From assembly GCF_037911135.1 (NCBI RefSeq), contig NZ_JBBLYU010000003.1, positions 248,001 to 312,000 on the forward strand: a stretch of DNA of 64,000 bases, given 5' to 3'. This document shows positions 16,827-26,428 of this stretch, piece after piece. Origin of the DNA: Phaeobacter sp. A36a-5a (lineage in GTDB: Bacteria > Pseudomonadota > Alphaproteobacteria > Rhodobacterales > Rhodobacteraceae). The notes beneath the pieces are model-generated. The model made no database searches. It saw only the letters and a list, made by a program, of their open reading frames with translations, and was not told the origin of the DNA. Every line of letters begins with the position of its first letter. Position 1 is the stretch's first letter. The translations under genes were made by a program, and so were the position numbers.

Positions 16827-17390
16827 TTACGGATCGATCCACCCGATATTCCCGTCTTCACGACGATAGACGACGTTCAGGCCGTCCTTGCCTTCTTTGC
16901 GAAACACCAGAACCGGGGCGCCTGCCAGTTCCATTTGCATCACGGCCTCACCAACCGAAAGGGATGGAATTTGTGTTTCCATCTCGGCGACGATGATAGG
17001 CTGCAATGATTCTGGTTCAGACTCGGTGCCGGCGTCTTCAGAGGCGAGGATATAAGAGCTTGCGCCGAAGAGTTCAACCGGCTCGCTCCGATCACGGTGA
17101 TGGTCCTTCAGCCGACGCTTGTAGCGACGCAGCTGCTTCTCCATCTTTTCGCAGCAATCCTCAAATGCGGCATAGATTTCAGTGGCATGCGCTTTTGCTT
17201 GCGCGGTCAGACCAGTGGACAGGTGCACGGTCGTTTCACAAACATATTCATGCGCAGACCGCGAGAAGACGACATTGGCGTCCGTCGGGCGTTCAGCATA
17301 TTTCGCGACCGCCACGCCAAGCTCCGATTGCACATGGGACTGCAACGCTTCGCCAATGTCGATCTGTTTTCCGCTGATTTGGTAACGCAT
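16827..17390 (-). CDS. hpf: Ribosome hibernation promoting factor, long form (HPF)
   Basis: HPF dimerises ribosomes into inactive 100S particles in stationary phase. The 187-residue length and two-domain layout identify the long form. The N-terminal RaiA-like domain starts MRYQISGKQIDIGEALQSHV and holds ETTVHLSTGLTAQAKAHATE; the C-terminal dimerisation domain holds LSVGEAVMQMELAGAPVLVF and ends NVVYRREDGNIGWIDP. A strong AAGGAG site precedes the ATG. It lies upstream of ptsN and downstream of lptB, with 348 bp before it. Confidence 0.95.
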   Translation of the reverse strand: MRYQISGKQIDIGEALQSHVQSELGVAVAKYAERPTDANVVFSRSAHEYVCETTVHLSTGLTAQAKAHATEIYAAFEDCCEKMEKQLRRYKRRLKDHHRDRSEPVELFGASSYILASEDAGTESEPESLQPIIVAEMETQIPSLSVGEAVMQMELAGAPVLVFRKEGKDGLNVVYRREDGNIGWIDP

Positions 17391-17738
17391 GTGATCTCCT
17401 TCACAAATAGACCCTCAAAACCCAACTCGGGCCAAGCCCGGCTGCTCTCGCTTCAGTTCTGAAAGTGGGATTTAGGCAAAACAGTCGATTGCATTCGTCT
17501 GGGCCTTGTTAACAAGGCTGGAGCGAGGACAGCATCGGACTGCGGGTTTGCCATGAGTCAATTCGATGACAACCAGGCGAGAGAGTCAATGCAAATCGGC
17601 GTCAAACGGTTACCCATTTATGAGTAGGCGGCGGGTTTCCACCTGTTCTCAAATGGTTGACGACGCGCTGCTGTCAACGGCGTGCGGCAAGGCGCAGACC
17701 GGGCATGTCACTGTGCAGCTGGACCGTGTCCGTAGGGA
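17391..17738. other. Intergenic region between lptB and hpf
   Basis: No supported gene is present. In many Proteobacteria rpoN (sigma-54) sits here, between lptB and hpf; no part of it can be recognised. The region should carry the hpf promoter. A 24-codon frame at 17553-17627 has no ribosome site and was not accepted. Confidence 0.6.
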
Positions 17739-18497
17739 TCAAGAGATCCGAAAATTGTCCCCGAGATAGACGCGGCGCACATTTTCGTTTTCGACCACTT
17801 CGGACGGTGTGCCGGACATCAGCACCTTGCCATCATGCAGGATATAGGCGCGGTCCACGATCTCCAGTGTTTCGCGGACATTGTGGTCGGTGATCAGCAC
17901 GCCGATACCGCGTTTTTTCAGATCACCAACCAGATGGCGAATATCCCCGACCGAGATCGGGTCGACCCCGGCAAAAGGTTCATCAAGAAGCAGATATTTC
18001 GGATCCGCAGCCAGACAGCGGGCGATTTCGACGCGGCGACGCTCACCACCAGACAGCGCCAGCGCCGGCGCCCGGCGCAGATGCTCAATCGAGAAGTCAG
18101 ACAGCAGTTCTTCCAGACGCTCGCGGCGTTTGTGGGCGTGTTTCACCGCAATATCGAGCACGGAGGAGATATTATCTTCCACCGACAGGCCGCGAAAGAT
18201 CGACATTTCCTGCGGCAGGTAGCCAATGCCCATGCGCGCGCGACGGTACATCGGCAGCGTGGTTGCATTCTGCCCATCGATGGTAACCGAGCCAGCCTCA
18301 GGGAATACCAGACCAGCAATCGCGTAGAAGCTGGTGGTTTTACCTGAGCCGTTCGGCCCAAGCAGTGCAACGACCTCGCCCCGGTCCAATGACATGGAGA
18401 CGTCGCGGATGACGACCTTCTTGCTGTAGGATTTACGCAGCTTTTCGATGCGCAGACCTGAGCTGCCGTCGGTGACTGTCAATGCGGGCGCGGCCAT
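17739..18497 (-). CDS. lptB: LPS export ABC transporter ATP-binding protein LptB
   Basis: LptB is the cytoplasmic ATPase of the LptB2FGC complex that extracts LPS from the inner membrane and pushes it across the periplasm. The 252 residues carry Walker [20 protein letters not shown] (about 45-63), the ABC signature [16 protein letters not shown], Walker [19 protein letters not shown] and the switch His in [12 protein letters not shown]. It overlaps the lptA stop by one base. LptF and LptG are elsewhere. Confidence 0.96.
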   Translation of the reverse strand: MAAPALTVTDGSSGLRIEKLRKSYSKKVVIRDVSMSLDRGEVVALLGPNGSGKTTSFYAIAGLVFPEAGSVTIDGQNATTLPMYRRARMGIGYLPQEMSIFRGLSVEDNISSVLDIAVKHAHKRRERLEELLSDFSIEHLRRAPALALSGGERRRVEIARCLAADPKYLLLDEPFAGVDPISVGDIRHLVGDLKKRGIGVLITDHNVRETLEIVDRAYILHDGKVLMSGTPSEVVENENVRRVYLGDNFRIS

Positions 18498-18997
18498 CAG
18501 TCGCCGCCGCCATTCAGAATGGTTTTCACCCGGCCAGACAGGCTGGCGGTGCCAGTAGTCAGATTCACAACAAGGCGATTGGACGTCAGCGTCCCGGTGG
18601 ACTGACTGAGCAAGACATTGCCCGTCATCACCACGGTTCCGGAGTCGATGGTGTATTCGGCTCTCTCCGCCTCTGCCGCGTCGGGACCGTTTACAAGGAT
18701 GACATTGCCGGTGGCTTCCAGCCGGTCGACGCCTGTTTTGCCAGTTTCGTCCTGCTTGTAGATCACCAGAACGTTGTCGGCCGACAATCGCATAACACCC
18801 TGAACGATCACAACGTCGCCGACAAACCGAGCTGACCCGTCAGCCTGATTCACGTCCAATGTCTCTGCGGTGACTTCCACCGGTTGCGACGGATCAGCCT
18901 TGATCGAGCCGAATGCGATGGACGCGGACTGCGCCGACACCCCCGTTGAGAACAGGGCGACCGGCAGGCAGAACATCAATACACGCAGATACAACAC
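18497..18997 (-). CDS. lptA: Periplasmic LPS transport protein LptA (OstA domain)
   Basis: LptA forms the periplasmic beta-jellyroll bridge carrying LPS to LptD. The 166-residue protein starts with a signal peptide ([19 protein letters not shown] region) and has the OstA core: [64 protein letters not shown] at 18997 gives the longest frame and an ATG at 18976 is an alternative start. It sits 3 bp after lptC and overlaps lptB. Confidence 0.92.
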   Translation of the reverse strand: MLYLRVLMFCLPVALFSTGVSAQSASIAFGSIKADPSQPVEVTAETLDVNQADGSARFVGDVVIVQGVMRLSADNVLVIYKQDETGKTGVDRLEATGNVILVNGPDAAEAERAEYTIDSGTVVMTGNVLLSQSTGTLTSNRLVVNLTTGTASLSGRVKTILNGGGD

Positions 18998-19000
18998 AGG

Positions 19001-19600
19001 TTATCTTTCTGATTGTTGCGGGTCATATAGCAGCTTGACCCCTTTGTTGAAAACCATATGTACCGGCCCGCCCTCGGTTTTTGTGTCGATCTGCATGGCA
19101 CCTGCGGTCAGATCGCCCATCGCACCACTGGCCTGAACGGGTCCTGGGCTGTCCGCCTGCACACCATTGAGAGCGGCGTTTAATTCCTGCGTGATGACCC
19201 GCAAACCGTCGCTCGACAGGATTTCAACATCGCCGCGAAAGTTTGCCATATTCTTATCCGGGCGCAAGGCGCCTGTGTCCGAACTCAGCAGGAAGCGGCC
19301 GCCACTGGTCATCCTGATCTCGGCTTCGAGGTTCACCGCGGTTGCTGGCGCGTCTGGGCCACCCGGGCGAGCCAGGGCGGCGGTTACCATGATTTCATCA
19401 CCCTGCGCGGTGGTTCCCGAAAAGAACGGCGCGGTGATCTGCTGTCCGCGGGTGCGATCCTTAAGATCTTCTTGGGCGAAGGGGATCACCGCATCTGTTT
19501 CGACGCCGCGCGAAATCAGGAACATGGTCGACATCAGCGCCAGGGCCATCAGCGGCAGCAAGACCTTCAGATAGGCCACAAGGCGGGAATAGCCATCCAT
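19001..19600 (-). CDS. lptC: LPS export protein LptC
   Basis: LptC is the bitopic inner-membrane subunit linking LptBFG to LptA. The 199 residues have one N-terminal transmembrane helix (LVAYLKVLLPLMALALMSTM, about 7-26) followed by a periplasmic LptC jellyroll domain including AVNLEAEIRMTSGGRFLLSS, then DKNMANFRGDVEILSSDGLR. Downstream genes are lptA and lptB; kdsD precedes it by 18 bp. The kdsD-lptC-lptA-lptB order is the standard LPS biogenesis operon. Confidence 0.92.
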   Translation of the reverse strand: MDGYSRLVAYLKVLLPLMALALMSTMFLISRGVETDAVIPFAQEDLKDRTRGQQITAPFFSGTTAQGDEIMVTAALARPGGPDAPATAVNLEAEIRMTSGGRFLLSSDTGALRPDKNMANFRGDVEILSSDGLRVITQELNAALNGVQADSPGPVQASGAMGDLTAGAMQIDTKTEGGPVHMVFNKGVKLLYDPQQSER

Positions 19601-19618
19601 GGTTCGCCGCCCCCCCCC

Positions 19619-20590
19619 TCAGCCAAGCCCGACGCGCAGGCAATCGTGGATATGCAGCAGTCCGACAGCCTTTGCCGTCTCTGCATCGGGATCGACGACA
19701 AACAGGCAGGTAATCTTGCGGTCATTCATGATTGCGACGGCTTCTTCCGCAAGCGAGCCGGGAGCAATGGTGGTCGGGTTGTGAGTCATGACATCGGCGG
19801 CGGATTTTTCCAGCAGCCCGTCCATATGCCGCCGCAAATCGCCATCGGTTATGATGCCCTGCAGCACACCGCCCGCATCAGTGACACCAGCAACGCCAAA
19901 TCCTTTCTGGCTGATTTCGATCAGCGCGTCGGGCATTGGGGTTTCGGTGCTGACCAGCGGCAAGGCCGCCCCGTCGTGCATCAGGTCGTCAACCTTCGAC
20001 AGTCGTGCGCCCAGCTTGCCACCGGGGTGGAAGGCGCGGAAATTTTCAGGTCGGAAATCCCTGTGCTTCATCAGGGCGATGGCCAGCGCATCGCCCATCG
20101 CCAGAGTGAGCGTCGTCGAAATCGAGGGCACCATGCCAAAACCGCAGGCCTCGCCCATGGCGGGGATTTGCAGATGCACATCGGCCTCTTTCATCAGGGT
20201 GCTGTCCATCCGGCTGGACAGTCCGATCAGCGGGATGCCAAAGCGACGCGTGAACGAAAGCAGATTTGCCAGCTCAGGCGCTTCACCAGAGTTGGAAATC
20301 GCCAGCACCACATCACCTTTGGACAGCATGCCGAGGTCGCCGTGGCTGGCTTCGGCGGGGTGGACGAAATAAGCGGGCGTCCCGGTAGATGCCAGGGTCG
20401 CGGCGATCTTGTGCCCGATATGACCGGATTTACCGATACCGCTGACGATGATCCGCCCTTCGGCCTGAAGCACGAGGTCTACGGCCTCGGCAAAACGTTC
20501 ATCCAGACTGTCCGCCAGCGCATCCAGAGCACGGGCTTCGTCGGTGATCACCTGTCGCGCGGTGGCGAGGAATGTCTCTGCGCTGCTCAT
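19619..20590 (-). CDS. kdsD: D-arabinose-5-phosphate isomerase KdsD
   Basis: KdsD converts ribulose-5-phosphate to arabinose-5-phosphate, the first step of Kdo synthesis for LPS core. The 323 residues comprise an N-terminal SIS domain (IIVSGIGKSGHIGHKIAATL; FVHPAEASHGDLGMLSKGDV; LAISNSGEAPEL) and two C-terminal CBS domains (from about 200, including FGVAGVTDAGGVLQGIITDG). The frame is open further upstream, but the ATG at 20590 overlaps the rnd stop (ATGA) and begins exactly where the family begins (MSSAETFLATARQVI). Confidence 0.95.
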   Translation of the reverse strand: MSSAETFLATARQVITDEARALDALADSLDERFAEAVDLVLQAEGRIIVSGIGKSGHIGHKIAATLASTGTPAYFVHPAEASHGDLGMLSKGDVVLAISNSGEAPELANLLSFTRRFGIPLIGLSSRMDSTLMKEADVHLQIPAMGEACGFGMVPSISTTLTLAMGDALAIALMKHRDFRPENFRAFHPGGKLGARLSKVDDLMHDGAALPLVSTETPMPDALIEISQKGFGVAGVTDAGGVLQGIITDGDLRRHMDGLLEKSAADVMTHNPTTIAPGSLAEEAVAIMNDRKITCLFVVDPDAETAKAVGLLHIHDCLRVGLG

Positions 20591-21201
20591 GAGTGTGCAA
20601 AGATATCGGTTTCGGGCCAGCCGGCGAGATCCAGCTTGGCACGCATCGGCAGAAAATCGAAACAGGCCTGCGCCATTTCGCTGCGACCTTCCCGATCCAG
20701 ACGCTTGTCCAGCGCCGCGCGCAGCCGGTGCAGATACAGGACATCGGACGCGGCATAGTCGAGCTGCGCATCGGTCAGTTGCGGCGCCCCCCAGTCGCTC
20801 ATCTGCTGTTGCTTGGAAATATCGACACCGATCAGGTCCTGAGTCAGGTTCTTCAACCCGTGGCGATCCGTGTAAGTGCGGACCAGGCGGCTGGCAATCT
20901 TGGTGCAATACACCGGTGCCGCCAGCACTCCAAACGCGTGATACATGGCCGCAATATCAAAGCGGCCGAAATGGAACAGTTTCAGCACGTTGGGATCCTT
21001 GAGCATCCGGCAGAGATTGGGGGCTTCAGACTGCCCGTTGGAGACCTGCACGATATGCGCATTGCCGTCACCGCCTGACATCTGAATAACGCAAAGCCGG
21101 TCCCGATGCGGGTTGAGACCCATCGTCTCGCAGTCGATCGCAACGACTGGCCCGAGATCAAGCCCGTCGGGCAGGTCGTTCTGGTAAAGGTGATTGGCCA
21201 A
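20587..21201 (-). CDS. rnd: Ribonuclease D-type 3'-5' exoribonuclease
   Basis: The protein has the DEDDy exonuclease core: VVAIDCETMGLNPHRDRLCV (Exo I), NVLKLFHFGRFDIAAMYHAF (Exo II) and LDYAASDVLYLHRLRAALDK (Exo III). It lacks the HRDC domains of E. coli RNase D, consistent with the short alphaproteobacterial form acting in tRNA 3' maturation. The frame is open to 21324, but a TTG at 21201 is preferred: it has AAGGA 9 nt upstream, and it gives 204 residues beginning MANHLYQNDLPDGLDLGP. It overlaps kdsD. Confidence 0.88.
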   Translation of the reverse strand: MANHLYQNDLPDGLDLGPVVAIDCETMGLNPHRDRLCVIQMSGGDGNAHIVQVSNGQSEAPNLCRMLKDPNVLKLFHFGRFDIAAMYHAFGVLAAPVYCTKIASRLVRTYTDRHGLKNLTQDLIGVDISKQQQMSDWGAPQLTDAQLDYAASDVLYLHRLRAALDKRLDREGRSEMAQACFDFLPMRAKLDLAGWPETDIFAHS

Positions 21202-21433
21202 GAAACGCGATCCTTTGTCTGGCAAGTACAACGGGTTTGGCCCCGAGATAGGGGTTTCGGCAGGCAAACTCAACTCTGGCACCGGCAATTGGCTCCGCTT
21301 TGGCGTGGAGCAGGCCCAATGCAACAGGGGGTCTCGCAGATATCTGCGGTCTTTTGATTGATCGCGGCTATAGATCGGCCACCGATATTAAATCGGGCGA
21401 TCCTGCCGCGATGATCTTTTGCCGGTGGTGGTA

Positions 21434-21509
21434 TGGTGCCGCTGAAGGGACTCGAACCCCCGACCCCATCATTACGAATGACGTGCTCTACCATCTGAGC
21501 TACAGCGGC
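21434..21509 (-). tRNA. tRNA-Thr (anticodon CGT)
   Basis: The minus strand folds as a full cloverleaf. The acceptor stem is GCCGCTG / CAGCGGC (one end 21509, the other 21438), the D arm contains AGCTCAGATGGTAGAGC, and the T arm contains GGGGGTTCGAGTCCC. The anticodon loop TTCGTAA (complement of 21472-21478) reads CGT for the ACG codon. CCA is encoded at 21436-21434. It lies between rnd and hemY. Confidence 0.96.
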
Positions 21510-21581
21510 GACCAGCGCGGGTCAGGGCCCGCAGCGGTCTGTGCGGCGCGCTTTAGCATTGGCGCGCCTCTTGGAAAAGAT

Positions 21582-23102
21582 CTATTTCGCGCCTTGGAAT
21601 TTCCCCTTGGGCTCTTCGGAAGCGTCGGATGCTGGGCTGTCTGGATCCGGTACCGCCGCCGGATCGTCACTTTCCAGCAATTCGACCTCGGGGATGTCAC
21701 TTGTATCAGGTCCGGCGGCCCCTTCCGGCGTGCCTGTGATCAAGGGCAGCACCTGCGCACCAGTGGCGCCGACAATCTCGGGGGCCTCGGGGCGGCGCCA
21801 GCTGAGTGTGTCGAAGCTAGAACAGTTTTCACAGACCGGCGCCCATTCCGCGTGGATATGATTGCAGGTATCACAGACCCACTGTGGTCCGCGTGGCGCA
21901 TTCAACGCCCGTGCCAGCCAGCCCTGGATTACCGCGTCCGAGGCACCCTCGCCCTTCTCGATGGCCGCCATCAAGGTCAGCGCCCGTGCATCGGGATTTC
22001 GTTCGACCAAATCGCCCAGCGCACGACGGGCCTCTGGAAAATCCTCGGCGACGATATGCAGCTCGGCCATCACCAGCCGGGTTTCATCATGCTGCGGCGC
22101 CAGCCGCGACAGTTGAGCAAAGCGTTTCACCCGCTCCGCGGCGGTTTCATTCGGCTCGACCTCGGCAAAGGCATGTGCCAGATCCGGGTGCGGCTGCGCT
22201 TCCCAGGCTTTTTTGAGAACCCGGATGGCGTAGCGCTTCTTGTCGCGCGCCAGATAGGCACGGGCCGCCATGGCCGCCGCGGGGACCAGATCCGGCGAAA
22301 GCCGGTTGGCCTCGATCGCCTGTTCCTGCTGTTCGACGGTCGCCCCGTCTTCGACAATCGCGCGAGAGGCGGACAGGGCCAGCACCGCATCGCGGCGCTT
22401 GTAGACGTCACGCGGCAGGGTGCCGGTCTTCAACTTCGTCGTCAGCGTCTTGCGCGCACCAGCCCAATCCTGCGCCCGCGCCTGAAGTGTCAGCAGCGTA
22501 TCCTGCACCTCTTCATGTTTGGGCCGCAGAGCAAGCGCCTTCTCGGCCAGTTGACGCGCCGTATCGGTATCCCCTTCGGAGAGCTTCTGTTTCATGATGC
22601 CGCGCACCCCGACAAAGCGGGTGGACTGGTTGCTCACCAGCCGCTTATAGGCCTCCGCTGCCTTCTTGGTGTCGCCTGCCAGCTCCGCAGCCTGCGCTGT
22701 CAGCAGGTCCGTCAGCTCCGGCTTTTCAAGATATTTCTCCGCGCGCGCAGCCTTGGCCATTGCCAACCGCCCTTCGCCAGAAGCCAGCGCCATCAACCCG
22801 TCGGATAGCGCCTGATAGCCCTTGCGCTCGCGCCCCTTGTCGAAATAGCGCGAAATCGCGGTTTCATCGCCATTAAGGAACCGTAGCGTCGCCAGAAGAA
22901 GTGAGAGAAGTTTGAATGCAACCCAAACGGCAAAAACCAGAACTGCAAGCGCAATGACCGACTGCAATGCGCTCAGGGTGTATTCGGTGCCGGCGACCGT
23001 GATCTGAACGCCGCCAGCGGTTTCCGTCAGCAATGTGGCACCAAAGGCGAGCACCGCCACGATGGCGACGAAAACGAGAATCTTCAACAATGACCAGAGC
23101 AT
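21582..23102 (-). CDS. hemY: HemY-like inner-membrane TPR protein
   Basis: This 506-residue protein is the COG3898/HemY family, linked with heme synthesis genes though its exact function is unresolved. Two N-terminal hydrophobic helices (about 5-28 and 45-72) are followed by a helical TPR region (ERKGYQALSDGLMALASGEG, AAEAYKRLVSNQSTRFVGVR). Near residues 403-433 a zinc ribbon is visible: WVCDTCNHIHAEWAPVCENC, with two CxxC pairs. The C-terminal tail is acidic and Pro/Ser-rich. It is 10 bp downstream of the Mic60-like gene, in the hemD-mic60-hemY order. Confidence 0.88.
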   Translation of the reverse strand: MLWSLLKILVFVAIVAVLAFGATLLTETAGGVQITVAGTEYTLSALQSVIALAVLVFAVWVAFKLLSLLLATLRFLNGDETAISRYFDKGRERKGYQALSDGLMALASGEGRLAMAKAARAEKYLEKPELTDLLTAQAAELAGDTKKAAEAYKRLVSNQSTRFVGVRGIMKQKLSEGDTDTARQLAEKALALRPKHEEVQDTLLTLQARAQDWAGARKTLTTKLKTGTLPRDVYKRRDAVLALSASRAIVEDGATVEQQEQAIEANRLSPDLVPAAAMAARAYLARDKKRYAIRVLKKAWEAQPHPDLAHAFAEVEPNETAAERVKRFAQLSRLAPQHDETRLVMAELHIVAEDFPEARRALGDLVERNPDARALTLMAAIEKGEGASDAVIQGWLARALNAPRGPQWVCDTCNHIHAEWAPVCENCSSFDTLSWRRPEAPEIVGATGAQVLPLITGTPEGAAGPDTSDIPEVELLESDDPAAVPDPDSPASDASEEPKGKFQGAK

Positions 23103-23112
23103 GGCAGCTTCC

Positions 23113-24468
23113 TTATTTGGCGTTCAGGCTTTGGGCCAGTTCATTCACGGCAGCAACCGCCGAGAGGCGCGCGCGTGCAGCAGCCTGCCAATCAGCGAGC
23201 GGCGCAAGCGCGGTTTCGGGCAGGGCCTCAAGTTCCATCAGTGCGTCCTGCAGATTGCCATTCTGGACGGCCGCCTCGGCACGGGACAGAACGGCATCAG
23301 GATCATCCCCTTCGCGCGGTGCGACCGAACGTGCCCCGAGCTGACGCCGCATATAGGCGGCGATACCACCGGTTCCCTTGGCTTCCTGACGTGCCGCAGC
23401 CAGCGCCTCACGTGCAGCCGGGGCAAACCCATCGCGCAGGCTGGAGCGGGTACTGACGCCAGCCTCTGCAGAGCCTGCCAGCGCCTCTGGCGGCGTCACA
23501 CCAACCGCCCGCAGCTCATCCAGCAGACCGCTGAAGCTTGTCCCCGCATCAAGCGCCGAGCGCAGCCGCGCGACAATTGTTTGCGCACTGGCGATTCGGG
23601 CGGCCTCGGCGCTGGCTGCATCCATTGCACGCGCCTCATCGACCATTTTTTCGACCTCGGCCCGCTGTGCAGCCAAGCTGTCCTGAAGCTTGTTCAGTTC
23701 CGCCTCAAAGGCAGCAACAGCCTCTGGGCTAGCCGCGTCCGTGATCGGACGGCTTTCCAGCGCATCAACGCGGATCGCCAGACTATCCAGCGCGTCCGCG
23801 AGACCGGTATCACCTGCGGCGGTCGCTCCGGATTGCAGCGCGGCCACCTCCTGCTTCAGCGTATCCAGCTGTTCCGCCAGCGGTGCTAGATTCAGATCGT
23901 CAGCGGTGGCGGCAATCCGGTCTTCCAGCTCGGAAATCCTTGTGTTCAGGCGCTCCTGAAGCTCCTCCAGAGCCGTGGCATCAACCGAAGGGGCGCTGCG
24001 CCACGACGGGGGCAGGAAGCCGTCCAGCACATTCGACTGCCCGGCCACAAACCCAAGCCCAGCCGCCACGACCCCTCCCAGAACCGCTGCGCCAAAACCG
24101 CCGCGTCTCTCTACGATACGCTCAACCTCGGGCGCCGGTGGGGTGAAGGGGGGCAGATCATCTGCACTGCGCTCCGTAGCGGCGGTCTCCACAGTCGAGG
24201 CTTCGGCCAGTTCGGCAGTTTCTGCCTGCTGCGGGTCAAGTTGATCGCGCTGATCATCAGAGACAGCGCCGGTTTCAGCATTTACCGGCTCGCTTGGCTG
24301 CACGTCTTCGGCCTCTGAATCCACCTCGGATTTGGAGTCCTCAGCTTGCGTCGCTTCGACCAGCTCGGACGGATCGTCGCCAGCTGCGGTTTCGTCGATG
24401 TCCAGCTTGGAGACAGACGTCTGGCCCCTCTCGGCCCGCATCTCATCGGATGTTTTCTTGTCAGCCAC
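23113..24468 (-). CDS. Alphaproteobacterial Mic60/mitofilin-like protein
   Basis: The 451-residue protein has an acidic, disordered N-terminus (about 1-115), one transmembrane helix (FGAAVLGGVVAAGLGFVAGQ, about 126-145), a long periplasmic coiled coil (about 160-290, from LEELQERLNTRISELEDRIA) and a C-terminal helical domain (MRRQLGARSVAPREGDDPDA onwards) like the mitofilin signature region. Mic60 shapes mitochondrial cristae, and alphaproteobacterial homologues beside hemY have been described as its ancestors with membrane-bending activity. Here it lies between hemD and hemY, supporting the call. Confidence 0.82.
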   Translation of the reverse strand: MADKKTSDEMRAERGQTSVSKLDIDETAAGDDPSELVEATQAEDSKSEVDSEAEDVQPSEPVNAETGAVSDDQRDQLDPQQAETAELAEASTVETAATERSADDLPPFTPPAPEVERIVERRGGFGAAVLGGVVAAGLGFVAGQSNVLDGFLPPSWRSAPSVDATALEELQERLNTRISELEDRIAATADDLNLAPLAEQLDTLKQEVAALQSGATAAGDTGLADALDSLAIRVDALESRPITDAASPEAVAAFEAELNKLQDSLAAQRAEVEKMVDEARAMDAASAEAARIASAQTIVARLRSALDAGTSFSGLLDELRAVGVTPPEALAGSAEAGVSTRSSLRDGFAPAAREALAAARQEAKGTGGIAAYMRRQLGARSVAPREGDDPDAVLSRAEAAVQNGNLQDALMELEALPETALAPLADWQAAARARLSAVAAVNELAQSLNAK

Positions 24469-24521
24469 GCCGACATCCCCCTCGATTCTAAAAATCTCAT
24501 AACATCAACTCGGCAATAAAC

Positions 24522-25256
24522 TTACTGTGCCGATGATCCACCCTCAACCCGCGCCAGACCAGCTGCGGCATCACGCACCAATGCGCACATATCCTTCGCC
24601 GTTGGAGAGTTACATATCTGTAAGTCTTTGCATTTCAATACGTTCAAAGGCTCGGCCACTGCTTTGCTGAAGGCGATCAGATGGAGCTCTGCGCGATATG
24701 GTGCCAATTTGACGAATTGCACCGCAGTGCGCGGCGAAAAAAGCGGCACGATCAGCGAGGCTTGCGCATCCAGCGCCGCACGGGCCTGATCGCCGTAGCG
24801 CAGCAGAACCTGATCGTAGATCACATGTTCCTGGCAGTTGATACCCGCCTGACAAAGCCGCTTTGCGATATCACCGCGACTGTGGACACCGCGAAGATGA
24901 ACGAGTGGGGTTTCAGGTGATAACTCTGTCACCGTCCGGACCAGCTGATCGGCATCCTGCCCGCAGCATTTCGCCTGCCACCCTTTTGCTCTGGCGACGT
25001 CGGTCGTGCGGTCTCCGATACAATAGGCCCGCTGACCTGACTGAGGCTTAGGGGCAAACCGGACTGCATTGGCGGAAGAAAAAACCACATCCCTAGTATA
25101 GAGATCGGTTACGGGCGAAGTCAGTTGCACATCAACGGGCCGCGCATCAAGCAATGGTGCGTAGATCACCTGCATCGTCGAGCGGGTGGATGCCGGAAGA
25201 TCCGCAACGAACCGTTCCGCCGCCGCGCGGGGGCGTGTCATCAATAGGCCGACCAT
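24522..25256 (-). CDS. hemD: Uroporphyrinogen-III synthase HemD
   Basis: HemD closes and inverts ring D of hydroxymethylbilane to uroporphyrinogen III. Sequence is poorly conserved in this family, but MTRPRAAAERFVADLPAS at the N-terminus, VVFSSANAVRFAP, AYCIGDRTTDVARAKGWQAK and LVHLRGVHSRGDIAKRL match it. The frame is open to 25337; the ATG at 25256 is chosen because GAGGGG lies 6 nt upstream and it gives a normal 244 residues. It diverges from tsaD, the usual neighbour in alphaproteobacteria. Confidence 0.88.
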   Translation of the reverse strand: MVGLLMTRPRAAAERFVADLPASTRSTMQVIYAPLLDARPVDVQLTSPVTDLYTRDVVFSSANAVRFAPKPQSGQRAYCIGDRTTDVARAKGWQAKCCGQDADQLVRTVTELSPETPLVHLRGVHSRGDIAKRLCQAGINCQEHVIYDQVLLRYGDQARAALDAQASLIVPLFSPRTAVQFVKLAPYRAELHLIAFSKAVAEPLNVLKCKDLQICNSPTAKDMCALVRDAAAGLARVEGGSSAQ

Positions 25257-25330
25257 CACACGCCCCTCGGGATTGTTCGCCACTGCCATAGGTGGTAGCC
25301 CCAGCGGGGATATGATGCAACGGTAACGCC

Positions 25331-26428
25331 ATGACACGAGACCTCACCCTGCTGGGATTGGAAAGCAGCTGCGATGATACGGCGGCAGCGGTAGTGCGCC
25401 ATCCGGGACACGGCCCGGCGGAGGTGTTGTCTTCCATCGTTTTCGGCCAGACCGAGCTTCACAGTGCCTTTGGAGGCGTCGTGCCGGAGATCGCGGCCCG
25501 CGCTCATGCTGAAAAACTTGATCATTGCGTTCGTGATGCGCTGGCTGCCGCCGACCTGAGATTGTCGGATATGGATGCTATCGCGGTCACCGCAGGTCCC
25601 GGGCTGATTGGCGGCGTCATCTCGGGGGTCATGTGCGCAAAGGGGTTGGCCGCCGCGAGTGGGCTGCCCCTGATTGGCGTGAACCATCTTGCCGGTCATG
25701 CGCTGACTCCACGGCTGACCGATGCGGTCCCTTACCCCTATCTGATGCTTCTGGTGTCCGGCGGCCATTGTCAGTACCTGATCGTTCGTGGGCCTGCCGA
25801 TTTCAGACGGCTTGGCGGCACCATTGACGACGCTCCGGGTGAGGCTTTCGATAAAACCGCCCGCCTTCTGGGTCTGCCGCAACCGGGTGGCCCATCCGTA
25901 CAGGCTGAGGCGGAGACCGGTGATCCTCGTCGTTTCCGCTTCCCCCGCCCTTTGCTAGATCGTCCAGATTGTAACCTGTCCTTCTCCGGCCTCAAGACAG
26001 CGCTGATGCGGATGCGCGATCAGGTTATGGCCGAAAAAGGCGGTCTGACACGTCAGGACCGGGCCGATCTCTGCGCCGGATTTCAGGCAGCTGTCACCGA
26101 TGTTCTGGCCGAGAAGACGCGCCGGGCGATCCGGCTCTACCTAGAGGAGAGCCCCAACACGCGCACGGTTGCCGTTGCCGGAGGTGTCGCGGCCAATACC
26201 TCCATTCGAGCCGCGTTAGAGACAGTTTGTGCCGAGTTCGACGCCCGGTTCGTTGCCCCGCCGCTGGCACTTTGTACCGACAATGCCGCGATGATTGCCT
26301 ATGCCGGACTGGAACGGTTTCGCAATGGCGAGCGCGACGGCATGGACCTTGCTGCGCGACCACGCTGGCCACTGGACCAAAGCAGCCCTGCCATGTTGGG
26401 CAGCGGCAAGAAAGGAGCAAAGGCATGA
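25331..26428 (+). CDS. tsaD: tRNA threonylcarbamoyladenosine (t6A37) synthesis protein TsaD
   Basis: TsaD transfers the threonylcarbamoyl group to A37 of ANN-decoding tRNAs, working with TsaB, TsaC and TsaE. The 365 residues show [20 protein letters not shown] at the start, the metal-binding HxxxH in [34 protein letters not shown] and the nucleotide-binding [20 protein letters not shown]. The stop overlaps gpsA (ATGA). TsaE is also in this window at 37.9 kb. Confidence 0.97.
   Translation: MTRDLTLLGLESSCDDTAAAVVRHPGHGPAEVLSSIVFGQTELHSAFGGVVPEIAARAHAEKLDHCVRDALAAADLRLSDMDAIAVTAGPGLIGGVISGVMCAKGLAAASGLPLIGVNHLAGHALTPRLTDAVPYPYLMLLVSGGHCQYLIVRGPADFRRLGGTIDDAPGEAFDKTARLLGLPQPGGPSVQAEAETGDPRRFRFPRPLLDRPDCNLSFSGLKTALMRMRDQVMAEKGGLTRQDRADLCAGFQAAVTDVLAEKTRRAIRLYLEESPNTRTVAVAGGVAANTSIRAALETVCAEFDARFVAPPLALCTDNAAMIAYAGLERFRNGERDGMDLAARPRWPLDQSSPAMLGSGKKGAKA

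Noticed and set aside
17553-17627. A 24-codon frame upstream of hpf (MSQFDDNQ...)
   Set aside because: No ribosome site, no homology evident and too short to support.
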